A stretch of DNA of 26,189 nt. Source: CAZCQP01 sp964500895. Lineage in GTDB: Bacteria > Bacillota > Clostridia > Lachnospirales > JAISER01. The position numbers and the translations under genes were made by a program. The stretch spans positions 1 to 26,189 of the forward strand of contig CAZCQP010000042.1 in NCBI GenBank assembly GCA_964500895.1. The letters are read 5' to 3'. Numbering within the stretch: the first letter of the stretch is position 1; each line of letters starts with the position of its first letter. Positions 7,473 to 14,211 of the stretch are shown here, piece by piece. A model generated the notes under the pieces. It made no database searches. It saw only the letters and a program-made list of their open reading frames with translations, and was not told where the DNA came from.

Positions 7473-8567
7473 ATGCTTTCATTAAACGATAAGATTTCGC
7501 TAAGGCAATTGCAAGCCCTGCTGGTGCTGGACATTTTAGGGGCAGGGGTCATTGTGCTGCCCCGCCGGGCAGCTATGTTTGCCGGGCAGGACGGCTGGCT
7601 GATCATTGTGGCTGCCACAGGGTTGGCCATGGTGGCCATGTTCCTCATTGCATCCGTAGGAAGACAATGCCCGGACAAAAGCTTTGTGGAACTTTGCGCT
7701 CGGTTGTTGTCAAAGCCAGTGGCTGTGCTTTTCGCCCTGGGTTTTGTGGTTAAAATACTCATTGGCATTGCCATGGAAATTCGCTTTTTTACGGAAATCA
7801 TCAAGCAAACCATGCTGCCCAACACCCCGTTTTTTATTATTTACACAACCATCTTGCTGCTTTCGGCTTATGCGGCGGCCAAAGGTTATGAAACCCGTGC
7901 CCGTATGGCAGAAGTGTTGCTGCCCATTGTGTTTATTCCTCTGGGCATTGTGTTTGCCTTTGCCGCCATGGACGTGGACTTTACAAACCTGATGCCCGTT
8001 TTTTCCACCCCTGCCAAAACCTTGGGGTGGGGGGCTTTGTTTTCCGGCCTGTCTTTCACGGGCATTGAATACGTGCTGTTGGTTTACCCCTATTTACAGC
8101 GGCCCAAACACGCCAGAAACTCCGCCGTTGTGGCGGTGGGCATTATCGGTGCAGTCATGACGCTCATTACACTGGTGACGATTGCCAAATTTGGCCCGCT
8201 TGAAGTGCAACGGCAAATGTGGCCGGTGCTGGAAATGATGGACGTGACCGATTTTCCCGGCTCCTTTATCGAACGGCAAGATGCCCTCATCATCAGCTTT
8301 TGGATTGTCTCTGTTTTCGCCATGGTGAACGCCGGTTTATTTTTTTCTTCCTTATTACTAAAGGACGTTTTTAATAAAGGCCGGCATTCCATGTACATCA
8401 TCATTTGCATTCCACTGGTGCTTTTGCTTACCGCCTTGCCCCAAAACATGGGGCAAGTTTGGCGCATTATGGACGTGGTATACATCACTTTTGGAGCTGT
8501 GTACATGGTGGGGTTGCCTGTGCTGCTGGTGCTGATGGCAAAAATAAGGGGGGTGGACCGGAGATGA
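7473..8567 (+). CDS. gerAB: GerA-family spore germination protein, B subunit
   Basis: A 364-residue integral membrane protein of the spore germination permease family within the APC amino-acid transporter superfamily; in Bacillus this subunit holds the germinant-binding pocket. About ten membrane helices can be picked out, from LQALLVLDILGAGVIVLP (residues 12-29) to VYITFGAVYMVGLPVLLVLM near the end. The opening ISLRQLQALLVLDILGAG is characteristic of the family. GGGAG lies eight bases before the ATG, and the stop codon overlaps the start of the C-subunit gene (ATGA at 8564-8567), indicating translational coupling in one operon. The gene appears intact. The symbol indicates subunit type only; the germinant recognised is unknown. 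Confidence 0.92.
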   Translation: MLSLNDKISLRQLQALLVLDILGAGVIVLPRRAAMFAGQDGWLIIVAATGLAMVAMFLIASVGRQCPDKSFVELCARLLSKPVAVLFALGFVVKILIGIAMEIRFFTEIIKQTMLPNTPFFIIYTTILLLSAYAAAKGYETRARMAEVLLPIVFIPLGIVFAFAAMDVDFTNLMPVFSTPAKTLGWGALFSGLSFTGIEYVLLVYPYLQRPKHARNSAVVAVGIIGAVMTLITLVTIAKFGPLEVQRQMWPVLEMMDVTDFPGSFIERQDALIISFWIVSVFAMVNAGLFFSSLLLKDVFNKGRHSMYIIICIPLVLLLTALPQNMGQVWRIMDVVYITFGAVYMVGLPVLLVLMAKIRGVDRR

Positions 8568-9736
8568 CAAAGCGAAGTGTATGTGTTTGTGTATGGCTAG
8601 TCACGTGCCTGTTAACGGGCTGCTGGGATAAAATTGAGCTGGAAAACCGGGGCTTTGTTAACGCCATGGCCATTGATGCCTATACAGAAAAGCCCAAAGA
8701 TGCCGTCACCTTAAAAGGGGCGCAAATGGAGGAAACACCCCGACTGTTGCTGCATTTATCGTTGCCCAACTTAGAGGCGTTTTCCAAAGGCGGGGCGGAA
8801 GAAAAGCAGTCTGTGAAAACCGCAGCTGCCGCCACGTTGCCCCAGGCCATGGGCTTAATTGATTTAAGCACCAGCCAAAAACCTTACTTCGGCCATACCA
8901 AAGCGGCTGTGTTTGGGACAGGGTTACTGGAGCAGGAAGGCTTGTTTCGGGAAACCATAGATGCCCTTGAACGAAACCGGGAAGTTGGCCGGAAAATCAT
9001 GGTGTTTGCCACCGATGGCCAGGCGGAAAAAATACTTTCTTCTGAAAGCCCCGGCGAACCCATCGTAGGCATGTTTTTGGCCGATTATTACAAAGACGAA
9101 GCGGAACGTTCCTCCCTAAGCTATAAGCTGGACTTGCAAAGCCTCATTGGCACTTTGGGCAGCGAAGGGGATGCGCTAATCCCCAAAATTGGCCTACAAG
9201 AAGAACAGCTAAGCCTTGCAGGGGCGGCCATTATGAAAAACTTTAAGCTGGTGGGCTGGCTGAACGACCGGCAAACCAGGGGAATGCTTATGTTAAAAAG
9301 CCAGGGGAAGGGGGCCCAATTAAGTTTGCCTTATGCACGGGAAGCAGAGGAAATCATCATGCCTGTGCGCATTAACAAATTTAAATGTAAGCTTTCTTTT
9401 TCGGAAGAAAATGGGCGGGTCCTCTGTCATGCCACCGTGAAGGCATCAGCGGCGGTAGAAGGCTTCAGCTACGGCAACCAGGCGTTACAGCAGGATGAAG
9501 AAGGGCTGGCGCTGCTGGGCAATGCAGCTGCCCAAGCCATTACCCAAGACATGACCATGGCCTTTGACATGCTACAAAGCAAAGGGGTGGATGGCCTGGG
9601 GCTGTGGGAAATGCTACGCAAACATGCGCCCCAACTTTATAAACAGGTGGAAAATGACCGGGAAACCACCCTGAAAATGCTTGTTTTTAGGCCAGAGGTA
9701 AAGGTAACCATTACCGGTGCTGGGTCTGTAAATTAA
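8564..9736 (+). CDS. gerAC: GerA-family spore germination lipoprotein, C subunit
   Basis: C subunit of the germinant receptor, a lipoprotein on the outer face of the spore inner membrane. With the start at 8564 it has 390 residues. The signal peptide (residues 1-19) ends in a lipobox LLTGC with Cys20 as lipidation site, followed by WDKIELENRGFV, which matches the conserved WD-ELE start of mature GerC proteins. The frame is open further upstream, but that part overlaps gerAB and lacks a signal peptide. A G-rich ribosome site (AAGGGGGG) precedes the ATG by about ten bases, and the ATG overlaps the gerAB stop. Near the C-terminus, about residues 365-385, is the usual hydrophobic strand LVFRPEVKVTITGAG. 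The operon seems to end here, since spoIIR has its own promoter. Confidence 0.92.
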   Translation: MTKRSVCVCVWLVTCLLTGCWDKIELENRGFVNAMAIDAYTEKPKDAVTLKGAQMEETPRLLLHLSLPNLEAFSKGGAEEKQSVKTAAAATLPQAMGLIDLSTSQKPYFGHTKAAVFGTGLLEQEGLFRETIDALERNREVGRKIMVFATDGQAEKILSSESPGEPIVGMFLADYYKDEAERSSLSYKLDLQSLIGTLGSEGDALIPKIGLQEEQLSLAGAAIMKNFKLVGWLNDRQTRGMLMLKSQGKGAQLSLPYAREAEEIIMPVRINKFKCKLSFSEENGRVLCHATVKASAAVEGFSYGNQALQQDEEGLALLGNAAAQAITQDMTMAFDMLQSKGVDGLGLWEMLRKHAPQLYKQVENDRETTLKMLVFRPEVKVTITGAGSVN

Positions 9737-9745
9737 TTAATTTTT

Positions 9746-9775
9746 GGTATAAAAAAAACCCTGCTGGAAACAATA
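9746..9775 (+). promoter_or_regulatory. Sigma-F promoter of spoIIR
   Basis: GGTATA (9746-9751) and GGAAACAATA (9766-9775) are separated by 14 bases. The -10 element fits the forespore sigma-F consensus GGNRAYAMTW at every position and the -35 fits WGCATA at four of six. In Bacillus subtilis spoIIR is under sigma-F control, so both the match and the location, 26 bases before the spoIIR ATG, agree. Confidence 0.7.
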
Positions 9776-9801
9776 GGAATATAAGGGAAAGGGATGATAA
9801 A

Positions 9802-10518
9802 ATGTTCAAAAAGTATGCCATGACCATGCAACAATGGGTGAAAAAAGAGCGGTATTTTTTGTTAGCTGCACTGCTGGCGGGGGTGTGCACCACGGGTGTA
9901 CTGGCAGCCACAAAAGCCTATGCGGAAACAACCCAAAAGCATATTGCCCAGGGTTTAATTCGGTTTCATGTACGGGCCAACAGCAATTTACCGCAAGACC
10001 AGCGATTAAAACTGGCCGTAAAAGATAAAATTCTGATGCGGTTTGAAAGCGAACTGCAACAAATAGACAGCATTGAAGAAGCCAAAGAAGTGATGTTTCT
10101 GCGGCTGGACGACATTGAGCAGGTGGCGCGGGAAGAAATTCGCCGCCAAGGGTATGACTACCCGGTAACCGTCAGCCTTAAAACAGACTATTTTCCCACA
10201 CGGCAATACGGGGAACTGCAATTCCCCCCAGGGGCCTATGAAACGCTGGCGGTAGACATTGGCAACGGCAGTGGGCAAAACTGGTGGTGCGTGGTATACC
10301 CGCCCCTATGTTATGTGGATGTTACCCAAAAAGAAGTGACCGAGGAAACCAAGGCACAATTAAAGGAAAATTTGCCCCCGGAAGAATACGAGCTGGTGGC
10401 GTTAAGCCACACCTCGGAAGAAAAGAATAACCTGGATGTAAAGATAAAATTTAAAATTGTAGAGTGGTGGCAGCAGCAAAAGATGAAGCAAACCAAGATT
10501 GCCGCCAAAACAAGCTAG
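9802..10518 (+). CDS. spoIIR: Stage II sporulation protein R
   Basis: Secreted forespore protein that signals across the septum to the SpoIIGA protease, which then processes pro-sigma-E in the mother cell. The 238-residue product has one N-terminal membrane or signal helix (about 17-36). The conserved blocks LIRFHVRANSN (52-62), LAVKDKIL (71-78), YGELQFPPGAYETLAVDIG (136-154) and NWWCVVYPPLC (160-170) identify it clearly. AAAGGG lies eight bases before the ATG at 9802. It follows the germination operon by 65 bases but has a sigma-F-like promoter of its own and a terminator directly after, so it forms a single-gene unit. The C-terminal 50 residues are lysine- and glutamate-rich and less conserved. 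The gene appears intact. Confidence 0.96.
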   Translation: MFKKYAMTMQQWVKKERYFLLAALLAGVCTTGVLAATKAYAETTQKHIAQGLIRFHVRANSNLPQDQRLKLAVKDKILMRFESELQQIDSIEEAKEVMFLRLDDIEQVAREEIRRQGYDYPVTVSLKTDYFPTRQYGELQFPPGAYETLAVDIGNGSGQNWWCVVYPPLCYVDVTQKEVTEETKAQLKENLPPEEYELVALSHTSEEKNNLDVKIKFKIVEWWQQQKMKQTKIAAKTS

Positions 10519-10524
10519 AACCAT

Positions 10525-10552
10525 AAAAAAACAGCCTAACCGCTGTTTTTTT
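10525..10552 (+). terminator. Rho-independent terminator of spoIIR
   Basis: ACAGC (10531-10535) pairs with GCTGT (10542-10546) around the loop CTAACC, extended by an A-run before and a seven-T run (10546-10552) after. It starts seven bases after the spoIIR stop. Confidence 0.85.
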
Positions 10553-10614
10553 ATTGCGTGGGGAACTGGTTGCCAGCAAGTGCTTTGCAAATGCTGCCAA
10601 AACGTAAAATTCAT

Positions 10615-10644
10615 TTGTTATACGGTCACCTGATATGGTATAAT
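10615..10644 (+). promoter_or_regulatory. Sigma-A promoter of thyX
   Basis: TTGTTA (10615-10620), 18-base spacer, perfect TATAAT (10639-10644) with TGG before it (extended -10). It would give a leader of about 27 bases. Confidence 0.7.
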
Positions 10645-10677
10645 AAGCACCAAAAGCAACAATGAAGGGACGTTTTT

Positions 10678-11304
10678 ATGAAGATTATTGAACCAAGCTT
10701 TGAATGGCTGGATAAACCAGACGGAGAAGCCATGCTGAAAAGACTGGAAACCGCCGGGCGTGTGTGTTATAAAAGTGAAGCCAATGTATCCGACCATTCT
10801 GCAGCCGGGTTTATTGGCGGACTTTTAAAGCACGGGCACGAATCGGTGATAGAGCATGAAAAAATAACAGTGAAAATTGTTTGTGATAGAGGGGTCACCC
10901 ACGAGCTGGTGCGTCACCGCATTGCCAGCTACAGCCAGGAAAGCACCCGGTACTGCAACTACGCCAAAGATAAGTTTTCCAATGAAATTACGGTCATTAA
11001 GCCCTGCTTTTGGCTGGAAGACAGCCCCCAGTACAAGCTGTGGGAAGCAACCATGGCCCATACAGAAGGGGCGTACATGGCCCTTATTGAAAGCGGCGCA
11101 ACGGCTCAGGAAGCACGTGCTGTGTTGCCCAACAGCCTGAAAACAGAGATTGTGGTAACCATGAACTTGCGGGAATGGCGGCACTTCTTTAGGCTACGCA
11201 CGGCACCGGCTTCCCACCCCCAAATGCGTGAAGTGGCCCTTATGCTGCTTAATGCCTTTAAAGAAGCACTGCCCGTCATATTTGTTGATATTTTGCCGGA
11301 ATAG
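10678..11304 (+). CDS. thyX: Flavin-dependent thymidylate synthase ThyX
   Basis: Converts dUMP to dTMP using methylene-tetrahydrofolate, FAD and NADPH in the cytosol; active as a homotetramer. The 208-residue product carries the ThyX signature RHRX7S at residues 79-89 (RHR at 79-81, Ser89), continuing STRYCNY. A second block, LPNSLKTEIVVTMNLREWRHFFRLR (given here by its key residues L-P-N-S, T-M-N, R-E-W and H-F-F at about 150-172), completes the dUMP and FAD site. AAGGG lies eight bases before the ATG and a strong promoter is at 10615-10644. It stands alone between the spoIIR terminator and the leader of the next gene. After the stop only a weak AT-rich dyad is seen, not a convincing terminator. 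No thyA is present in the window. Confidence 0.97.
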   Translation: MKIIEPSFEWLDKPDGEAMLKRLETAGRVCYKSEANVSDHSAAGFIGGLLKHGHESVIEHEKITVKIVCDRGVTHELVRHRIASYSQESTRYCNYAKDKFSNEITVIKPCFWLEDSPQYKLWEATMAHTEGAYMALIESGATAQEARAVLPNSLKTEIVVTMNLREWRHFFRLRTAPASHPQMREVALMLLNAFKEALPVIFVDILPE

Positions 11305-11339
11305 ATGATTAAAAATATATAAAAATCATGCGATTTCCC

Positions 11340-11368
11340 TTGAAATGAAACACATTTAATGGTAAACT
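11340..11368 (+). promoter_or_regulatory. Putative promoter of the flavin reductase-rubredoxin gene
   Basis: TTGAAA (11340-11345), 17-base spacer, TAAACT (11363-11368). The -35 matches the sigma-A consensus at five of six positions and the -10 at four of six. It implies a leader of about 120 bases. Confidence 0.45.
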
Positions 11369-11380
11369 TTATACACTTAT

Positions 11381-11470
11381 AACAGCACGTGTATAAAGGC
11401 TGTGCTGTTTGTAAGATGCATCTTTTATCAGTGCATCATACACCGAAGCTTCTTCAATGCCAGAGGTGTT
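11381..11470 (+). ncRNA. Structured 5' leader of the flavin reductase-rubredoxin gene
   Basis: Three stems can be drawn in a row: AACAGCAC (11381-11388) with GTGCTGTT (11402-11409); GATGCA (11415-11420) with TGCATC (11432-11437); and ACACC (11440-11444) with GGTGT some twenty bases on. ATACAC (11371-11376) could instead pair with GTGTAT (11389-11394), a possible alternative fold. There is no T-run, so a terminator is unlikely. I do not recognise a known riboswitch; the FMN motif is absent. It may be a regulatory leader or simply a structured spacer. Confidence 0.35.
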
Positions 11471-11494
11471 AAAAGAGAAAGAGGAGATTAGTTT

Positions 11495-12151
11495 ATGGAC
11501 GAATCTGCCATGCGTCGCCTGTCTTATGGCGTCTATGTGGTGGCCACTTACGACGATGAAAAAAATGTAGGCTGCGTGGTGAACACCGTAACCCAAGTTA
11601 CCGCCAACCCCATTTCCATTGCGCTTAGCCTGCACAAAAATAACTACACCACCGGTGCAATTTTAGAAAACGGCTACTTTACCGTGTCTGTGCTCTCGGA
11701 AAATATACCTCAAGAAACCATCGGCACCTTTGGTTTTAGCTCGTCTAAAGACAAAGACAAATTTGACCATGTGAAATTTTCTTTGTTGGATTCAGACTTG
11801 CCCATTCTGGCCGAAGGCGTATGTGCATACTTAGAATGCCGGGTCACTGGCCACACAGATTGCCACACCCACACCATCATCTTGGCCGATGTGCTGGACG
11901 TTAAAACAGTTTCCAACGAAAAACCCATGACGTATGATTATTACCGCAACGTGATGAAGGGGAAAACCCCTAAAAACGCCTCCACCTACCAAGCGCCCAA
12001 AGATGAAGACGGAGACGTTTACATTTGCTCTGTTTGCGGCTACGAATATCCGGGCACCAACAAAGATTTTGAAGACTTGCCGGACGATTATCGCTGCCCC
12101 ATTTGCGGTGTGCCCAAAAATAAGTTTGCTAAAATGAGCCCAGAGGATTGA
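11495..12151 (+). CDS. Flavin reductase-rubredoxin fusion (high-molecular-weight rubredoxin type)
   Basis: Two-domain electron carrier. Residues about 3-155 form an FMN-binding flavin reductase domain of the split-barrel type (opening SYGVYVVAT, then NTVTQVTANPISIALSLHKNN). Residues about 174-214 are a rubredoxin with the iron ligands Cys178, Cys181, Cys201 and Cys204 (CSVCGYEY and CPICGVPKNKF). This arrangement is that of Hrb of Moorella, which passes electrons from NADH to flavodiiron proteins for O2 or NO removal in anaerobes; the same role is likely here but no flavodiiron gene is in the window. AGAGGAG lies eight bases before the ATG. Total length is 218 residues. The last base of its TGA stop is the first base of the palindromic element that follows. 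The two domains are in one frame with no sign of a frameshift. Confidence 0.93.
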   Translation: MDESAMRRLSYGVYVVATYDDEKNVGCVVNTVTQVTANPISIALSLHKNNYTTGAILENGYFTVSVLSENIPQETIGTFGFSSSKDKDKFDHVKFSLLDSDLPILAEGVCAYLECRVTGHTDCHTHTIILADVLDVKTVSNEKPMTYDYYRNVMKGKTPKNASTYQAPKDEDGDVYICSVCGYEYPGTNKDFEDLPDDYRCPICGVPKNKFAKMSPED

Positions 12152-12310
12152 ACCTGTATTCATAATAAGGAATGTTGGATTTTAGAGCAAATTTTTTGCC
12201 AGGCAAGGCAAATTTTCGCAGGAATACCCCTGGAGGTATTTCAAGAAAATTTAACGCAGCATGGCATAAAATTTGCCGAAAAGGCGGCGTTTCGTTTATG
12301 AATTCAGGTT
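12151..12310. mobile_element. 160-bp full-length palindromic element (MITE-like)
   Basis: The ends are 15-base inverted repeats with one mismatch: AACCTGTATTCATAA (12151-12165) and TTATGAATTCAGGTT (12296-12310). The whole interior is also an imperfect palindrome centred at about 12231: GCAAATTTT at 12187 faces AAAATTTGC ending at 12276, and AAATTTTC faces GAAAATTT further in. As RNA it would fold into one long hairpin. It has no coding capacity. It begins on the last base of the rubredoxin stop codon and ends 21 bases before the acetyltransferase ATG. No target-site duplication is obvious. Non-autonomous transposon remnant is the favoured reading; an intergenic regulatory hairpin is the alternative. 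Confidence 0.75.
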
Positions 12311-12331
12311 AGTTAGGTGTGACCACTACCA

Positions 12332-12889
12332 ATGCCAACATTTTATCCAAAACTTATGGGCAAGCGGGTTTATCTTTCCCCCATTTGCCTGGACAATACC
12401 GAACTGATGGAAACCTATACCCGGTGGCTGAACGATGCTGCAGTTTCCGATAATTTAGGCATTTCTTGGCTGGCGTATACCCCCGAAAAGGAAAAGGAAG
12501 CGCTGGAAGAAATGACTCGAAACGGCTATGGCTTTGCCATCGTCTGTAAAAACGGCGAGGGTTTATTGGGCTTTGCCGATTTACACGACTTAAACCTAAC
12601 CAGCCGGAACGCCCAGTGCGGGCTGTTTATCGGGGATGCCCACAACCGTTCCAAAGGGTATGGTTCGGAAAGCCTTGCCCTGCTCTTGGATTTTGCTTTT
12701 AACACCTTAAATTTAAACAACGTGATGCTGAAGCTGTATGCCTTTAACCAAGATGCATACCGTTGTTATGAAAAGCTCGGTTTTAAAGAGATTGGGCGCA
12801 GACGGCAATCCTACTTTATCGGTGGGCAATACCACGACGAAATTTTTATGGACATTTTAGCCCATGAATTTAAGGCTTCAATACAATAA
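12332..12889 (+). CDS. GNAT-family N-acetyltransferase (RimJ/RimL type)
   Basis: Predicted acetyl-CoA-dependent acetyltransferase of 185 residues. The acetyl-CoA pyrophosphate loop RSKGYG is at 106-111 (R-x-x-G-x-G), preceded by the strand CGLFIGD, and followed by the helix SESLALLLDFAF and the C-terminal NQDAYRCYEKLGFKEIGRRR block (about 144-163) typical of RimJ/RimL and aminoglycoside/spermidine-type members. The substrate cannot be told. The ATG at 12332 is the first possible start, since a stop lies 12 bases upstream; only a weak AGGTG is seen before it, 11-12 bases away. The FYPKLMGKRVYLSP opening fits the family, so this start is kept. The 160-bp palindromic element ends 21 bases upstream and may have displaced the original promoter. 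A terminator follows five bases after the stop. Confidence 0.88.
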   Translation: MPTFYPKLMGKRVYLSPICLDNTELMETYTRWLNDAAVSDNLGISWLAYTPEKEKEALEEMTRNGYGFAIVCKNGEGLLGFADLHDLNLTSRNAQCGLFIGDAHNRSKGYGSESLALLLDFAFNTLNLNNVMLKLYAFNQDAYRCYEKLGFKEIGRRRQSYFIGGQYHDEIFMDILAHEFKASIQ

Positions 12890-12893
12890 GCAC

Positions 12894-12930
12894 AAAAAAG
12901 GGAGCTGCTCACTGAGCAACCCCCTTTTTT
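12894..12930. terminator. Terminator of the acetyltransferase gene (hairpin H0, first copy)
   Basis: A 17-bp stem with two mismatches, 12894-12910 with 12914-12930, loop ACT, ends in six Ts on the plus strand and, because of the A-run on the left, also on the minus strand. Its core, GCTGCTC-ACT-GAGCA, recurs at 14116-14130. Confidence 0.85.
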
Positions 12931-12946
12931 GGTATTGACAAAAACC

Positions 12947-13086
12947 TTGGGAAACTTTTTCGAGAAAAAGTTTCCCAAACCCTTCAAAAAGCTTTTGTTT
13001 AGAAATGCCGCAAATGCGGCATTTCTATAAAATTCTTTGCTTCTTTCTTATAAGAAAGAAGCGGGGTTCGGGGCAAAGCCCCGAGG
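12947..13086 (+). repeat. Multi-hairpin repeat, copy B
   Basis: Four hairpins in the order seen in copy A. H1: 14-bp stem, 12947-12960 with 12965-12978, loop CGAG. H2: 12-bp stem, 13001-13012 with 13015-13026, again with ATGCCGC in the arm. H3: a perfect 24-bp palindrome at 13039-13062, different in sequence from H3 of copy A but in the same place. H4: TCGGGGC (13068-13074) with GCCCCGA (13078-13084). Linkers AAACCC and GGGGTTCGGGG are shared with copy A. Between it and the CPBP stop (13087-13197) only AT-rich sequence with a weak GTAGAAA/TTTCTAC dyad (13165-13186) is seen. Confidence 0.85.
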
Positions 13087-13197
13087 GAGTTGTCAGTTGT
13101 CGACAGCATAAATATTCAATTGTCTTATTAAAAAGTTAAGAGCATAGTTATTATATAGTACAATGTAGAAAATGCTTAATTTCTACGCATGTGAGAC

Positions 13198-14001
13198 TCA
13201 TAGTACCAATTTCTTTTTCCGCGTTTGCCAAAACAAAATAACGATGATAGAAAATACAACTGATATCGTAATATAAAACAGAATATCAACCTGTAAAAAA
13301 CTGTAGGGCAGATTAAAGCAAAAGTGAATCAAGATGGCATAAATCAAGTTATTGTACTTTTCCAATATAATATTCATGATTATAGAGAGACTGATCATAA
13401 CGATTATATTGGAAAGAATATAAATAGGCATCCGCCAGTCCATAAAATCTGAGTCTACAAACCACAATACAGTATGCCAGAACGTCCAAACTAAACCTTG
13501 AATCAGAGACCCTTTCAAAAAGCCATATCTGTTATTTAACTCCACCCGAAGATAGCCCCGCCAGCCGGATTCTTCGCCAGTAGGGCCGGACAATAAAGAT
13601 AATATAACAGAAAGCGGTAGCGAGTAGATGCCAAGGCTAAAGTACGAGGAAAATGTGCGATGTTCTATAACCGATATAATCATTATTGAAATCAGGATGG
13701 CACCACTGATTACAATAGGGATTAGGATTAACAATCCAGCTTTTAGTTTGCCACTGAAAGCGTCTTTGTAGAATTCTTTTATGGTCATCTCTGGTCGTAT
13801 TTTTCTAAACATAAACAGCAGCGCAAGAGTTGGAGACCATGCTGTCACATTAGACAAAATCCGCATGGTTAATGGGGATGCATGAAATACAATCGAGGCG
13901 GTGCCACAGATTCCAAGCACCATTACCCAAAACAAAAGGTAAGTAATAATCACATATTTCCACATGGGCTCCATAGGTTTCTTTTGAGTTATTTTTTCCA
14001 T
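13198..14001 (-). CDS. CPBP-family intramembrane metalloprotease (CAAX protease-like)
   Basis: A 267-residue membrane protein with about eight hydrophobic segments. The three CPBP (Abi/Rce1) motifs are present: Glu143-Glu144 with Arg148 in GEESGWRG, His176 in WTFWHTVLW, and His226 with Asn230 in IHFCFN. These residues form the intramembrane active site in Rce1. Family members in bacteria act in bacteriocin self-immunity or unknown proteolysis. The start at 14001 has AAGGAG seven bases before it; the longer open frame (to 14082) has none. The gene is visibly richer in A+T than its neighbours and uses many ATA and AAT codons, which suggests recent acquisition. It is flanked by related hairpin repeats on both sides and no bacteriocin gene is next to it. 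Substrate is unknown. Confidence 0.88.
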   Translation of the reverse strand: MEKITQKKPMEPMWKYVIITYLLFWVMVLGICGTASIVFHASPLTMRILSNVTAWSPTLALLFMFRKIRPEMTIKEFYKDAFSGKLKAGLLILIPIVISGAILISIMIISVIEHRTFSSYFSLGIYSLPLSVILSLLSGPTGEESGWRGYLRVELNNRYGFLKGSLIQGLVWTFWHTVLWFVDSDFMDWRMPIYILSNIIVMISLSIIMNIILEKYNNLIYAILIHFCFNLPYSFLQVDILFYITISVVFSIIVILFWQTRKKKLVL

Positions 14002-14084
14002 AACAAATCTCCTTATCGTTAAAACAAGTAGCAAATATAAATTCGTTAAATACCCATATCTGCCGAATATTAATTGATACATTA

Positions 14085-14093
14085 ATTATACCA
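14085..14093 (-). promoter_or_regulatory. Extended -10 promoter of the CPBP gene
   Basis: Minus strand TGG-TATAAT: perfect -10 (14090-14085) with TG one base before it. No good -35 is seen; the region at that distance belongs to hairpin H0. Leader would be about 77 bases. Confidence 0.5.
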
Positions 14094-14100
14094 CATAGGA

Positions 14101-14139
14101 AAAGCAATGAGGGGGCTGCTCACTGAGCAGCCCCCTCAG
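14101..14139 (-). terminator. Hairpin H0, second copy; likely terminator of the GAF-PAS gene
   Basis: A perfect 14-bp stem, 14109-14122 with 14126-14139, loop ACT. On the minus strand it is followed by TTGCTTTT, a moderate T-tract, about 70 bases past the GAF-PAS stop. Its core is the same as that of the terminator at 12894-12930. Confidence 0.6.
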
Positions 14140-14157
14140 ATTGCTGACAAAAGACCT

Positions 14158-14210
14158 TGGGAAACTTTTTCGAGAAAAAGTTTCCCAAACCCGGGGCAAA
14201 GCCTCGAGGT
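14158..14210 (+). repeat. Multi-hairpin repeat, copy C (internally deleted)
   Basis: H1 (14158-14189, with a one-base bulge compared with copy B) is followed directly by CCCGGGGCAAAGCC and the H4-like CTCGAGG, so the H2-H3 block of copies A and B, about 90 bases, is missing. It ends immediately before the stop codon of the GAF-PAS gene. The sequence between H0 and H1 (TTGCTGACAAAAGACC) resembles that in copy B (GGTATTGACAAAAACC), so H0 and H1 travel together. Confidence 0.75.
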
Positions 14211-14211
14211 C

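Noticed and set aside
8405..8563. Longer N-terminus for the germination lipoprotein
   Set aside because: It overlaps gerAB out of frame and would place the signal peptide and lipobox inside the protein.
11305..11335. Possible terminator after thyX
   Set aside because: Only a six-base AT-rich dyad (ATGATT/AATCAT) without a T-run is present, too weak to call.
4188..13086. CRISPR array suggested by repeated hairpins
   Set aside because: The repeats are few, far apart, internally palindromic and have no regular spacers or cas genes.
13850..14107. 85-codon minus-strand frame overlapping the CPBP gene start
   Set aside because: Out-of-frame overlap with a clear CPBP gene, no ribosome site and no recognisable domain.
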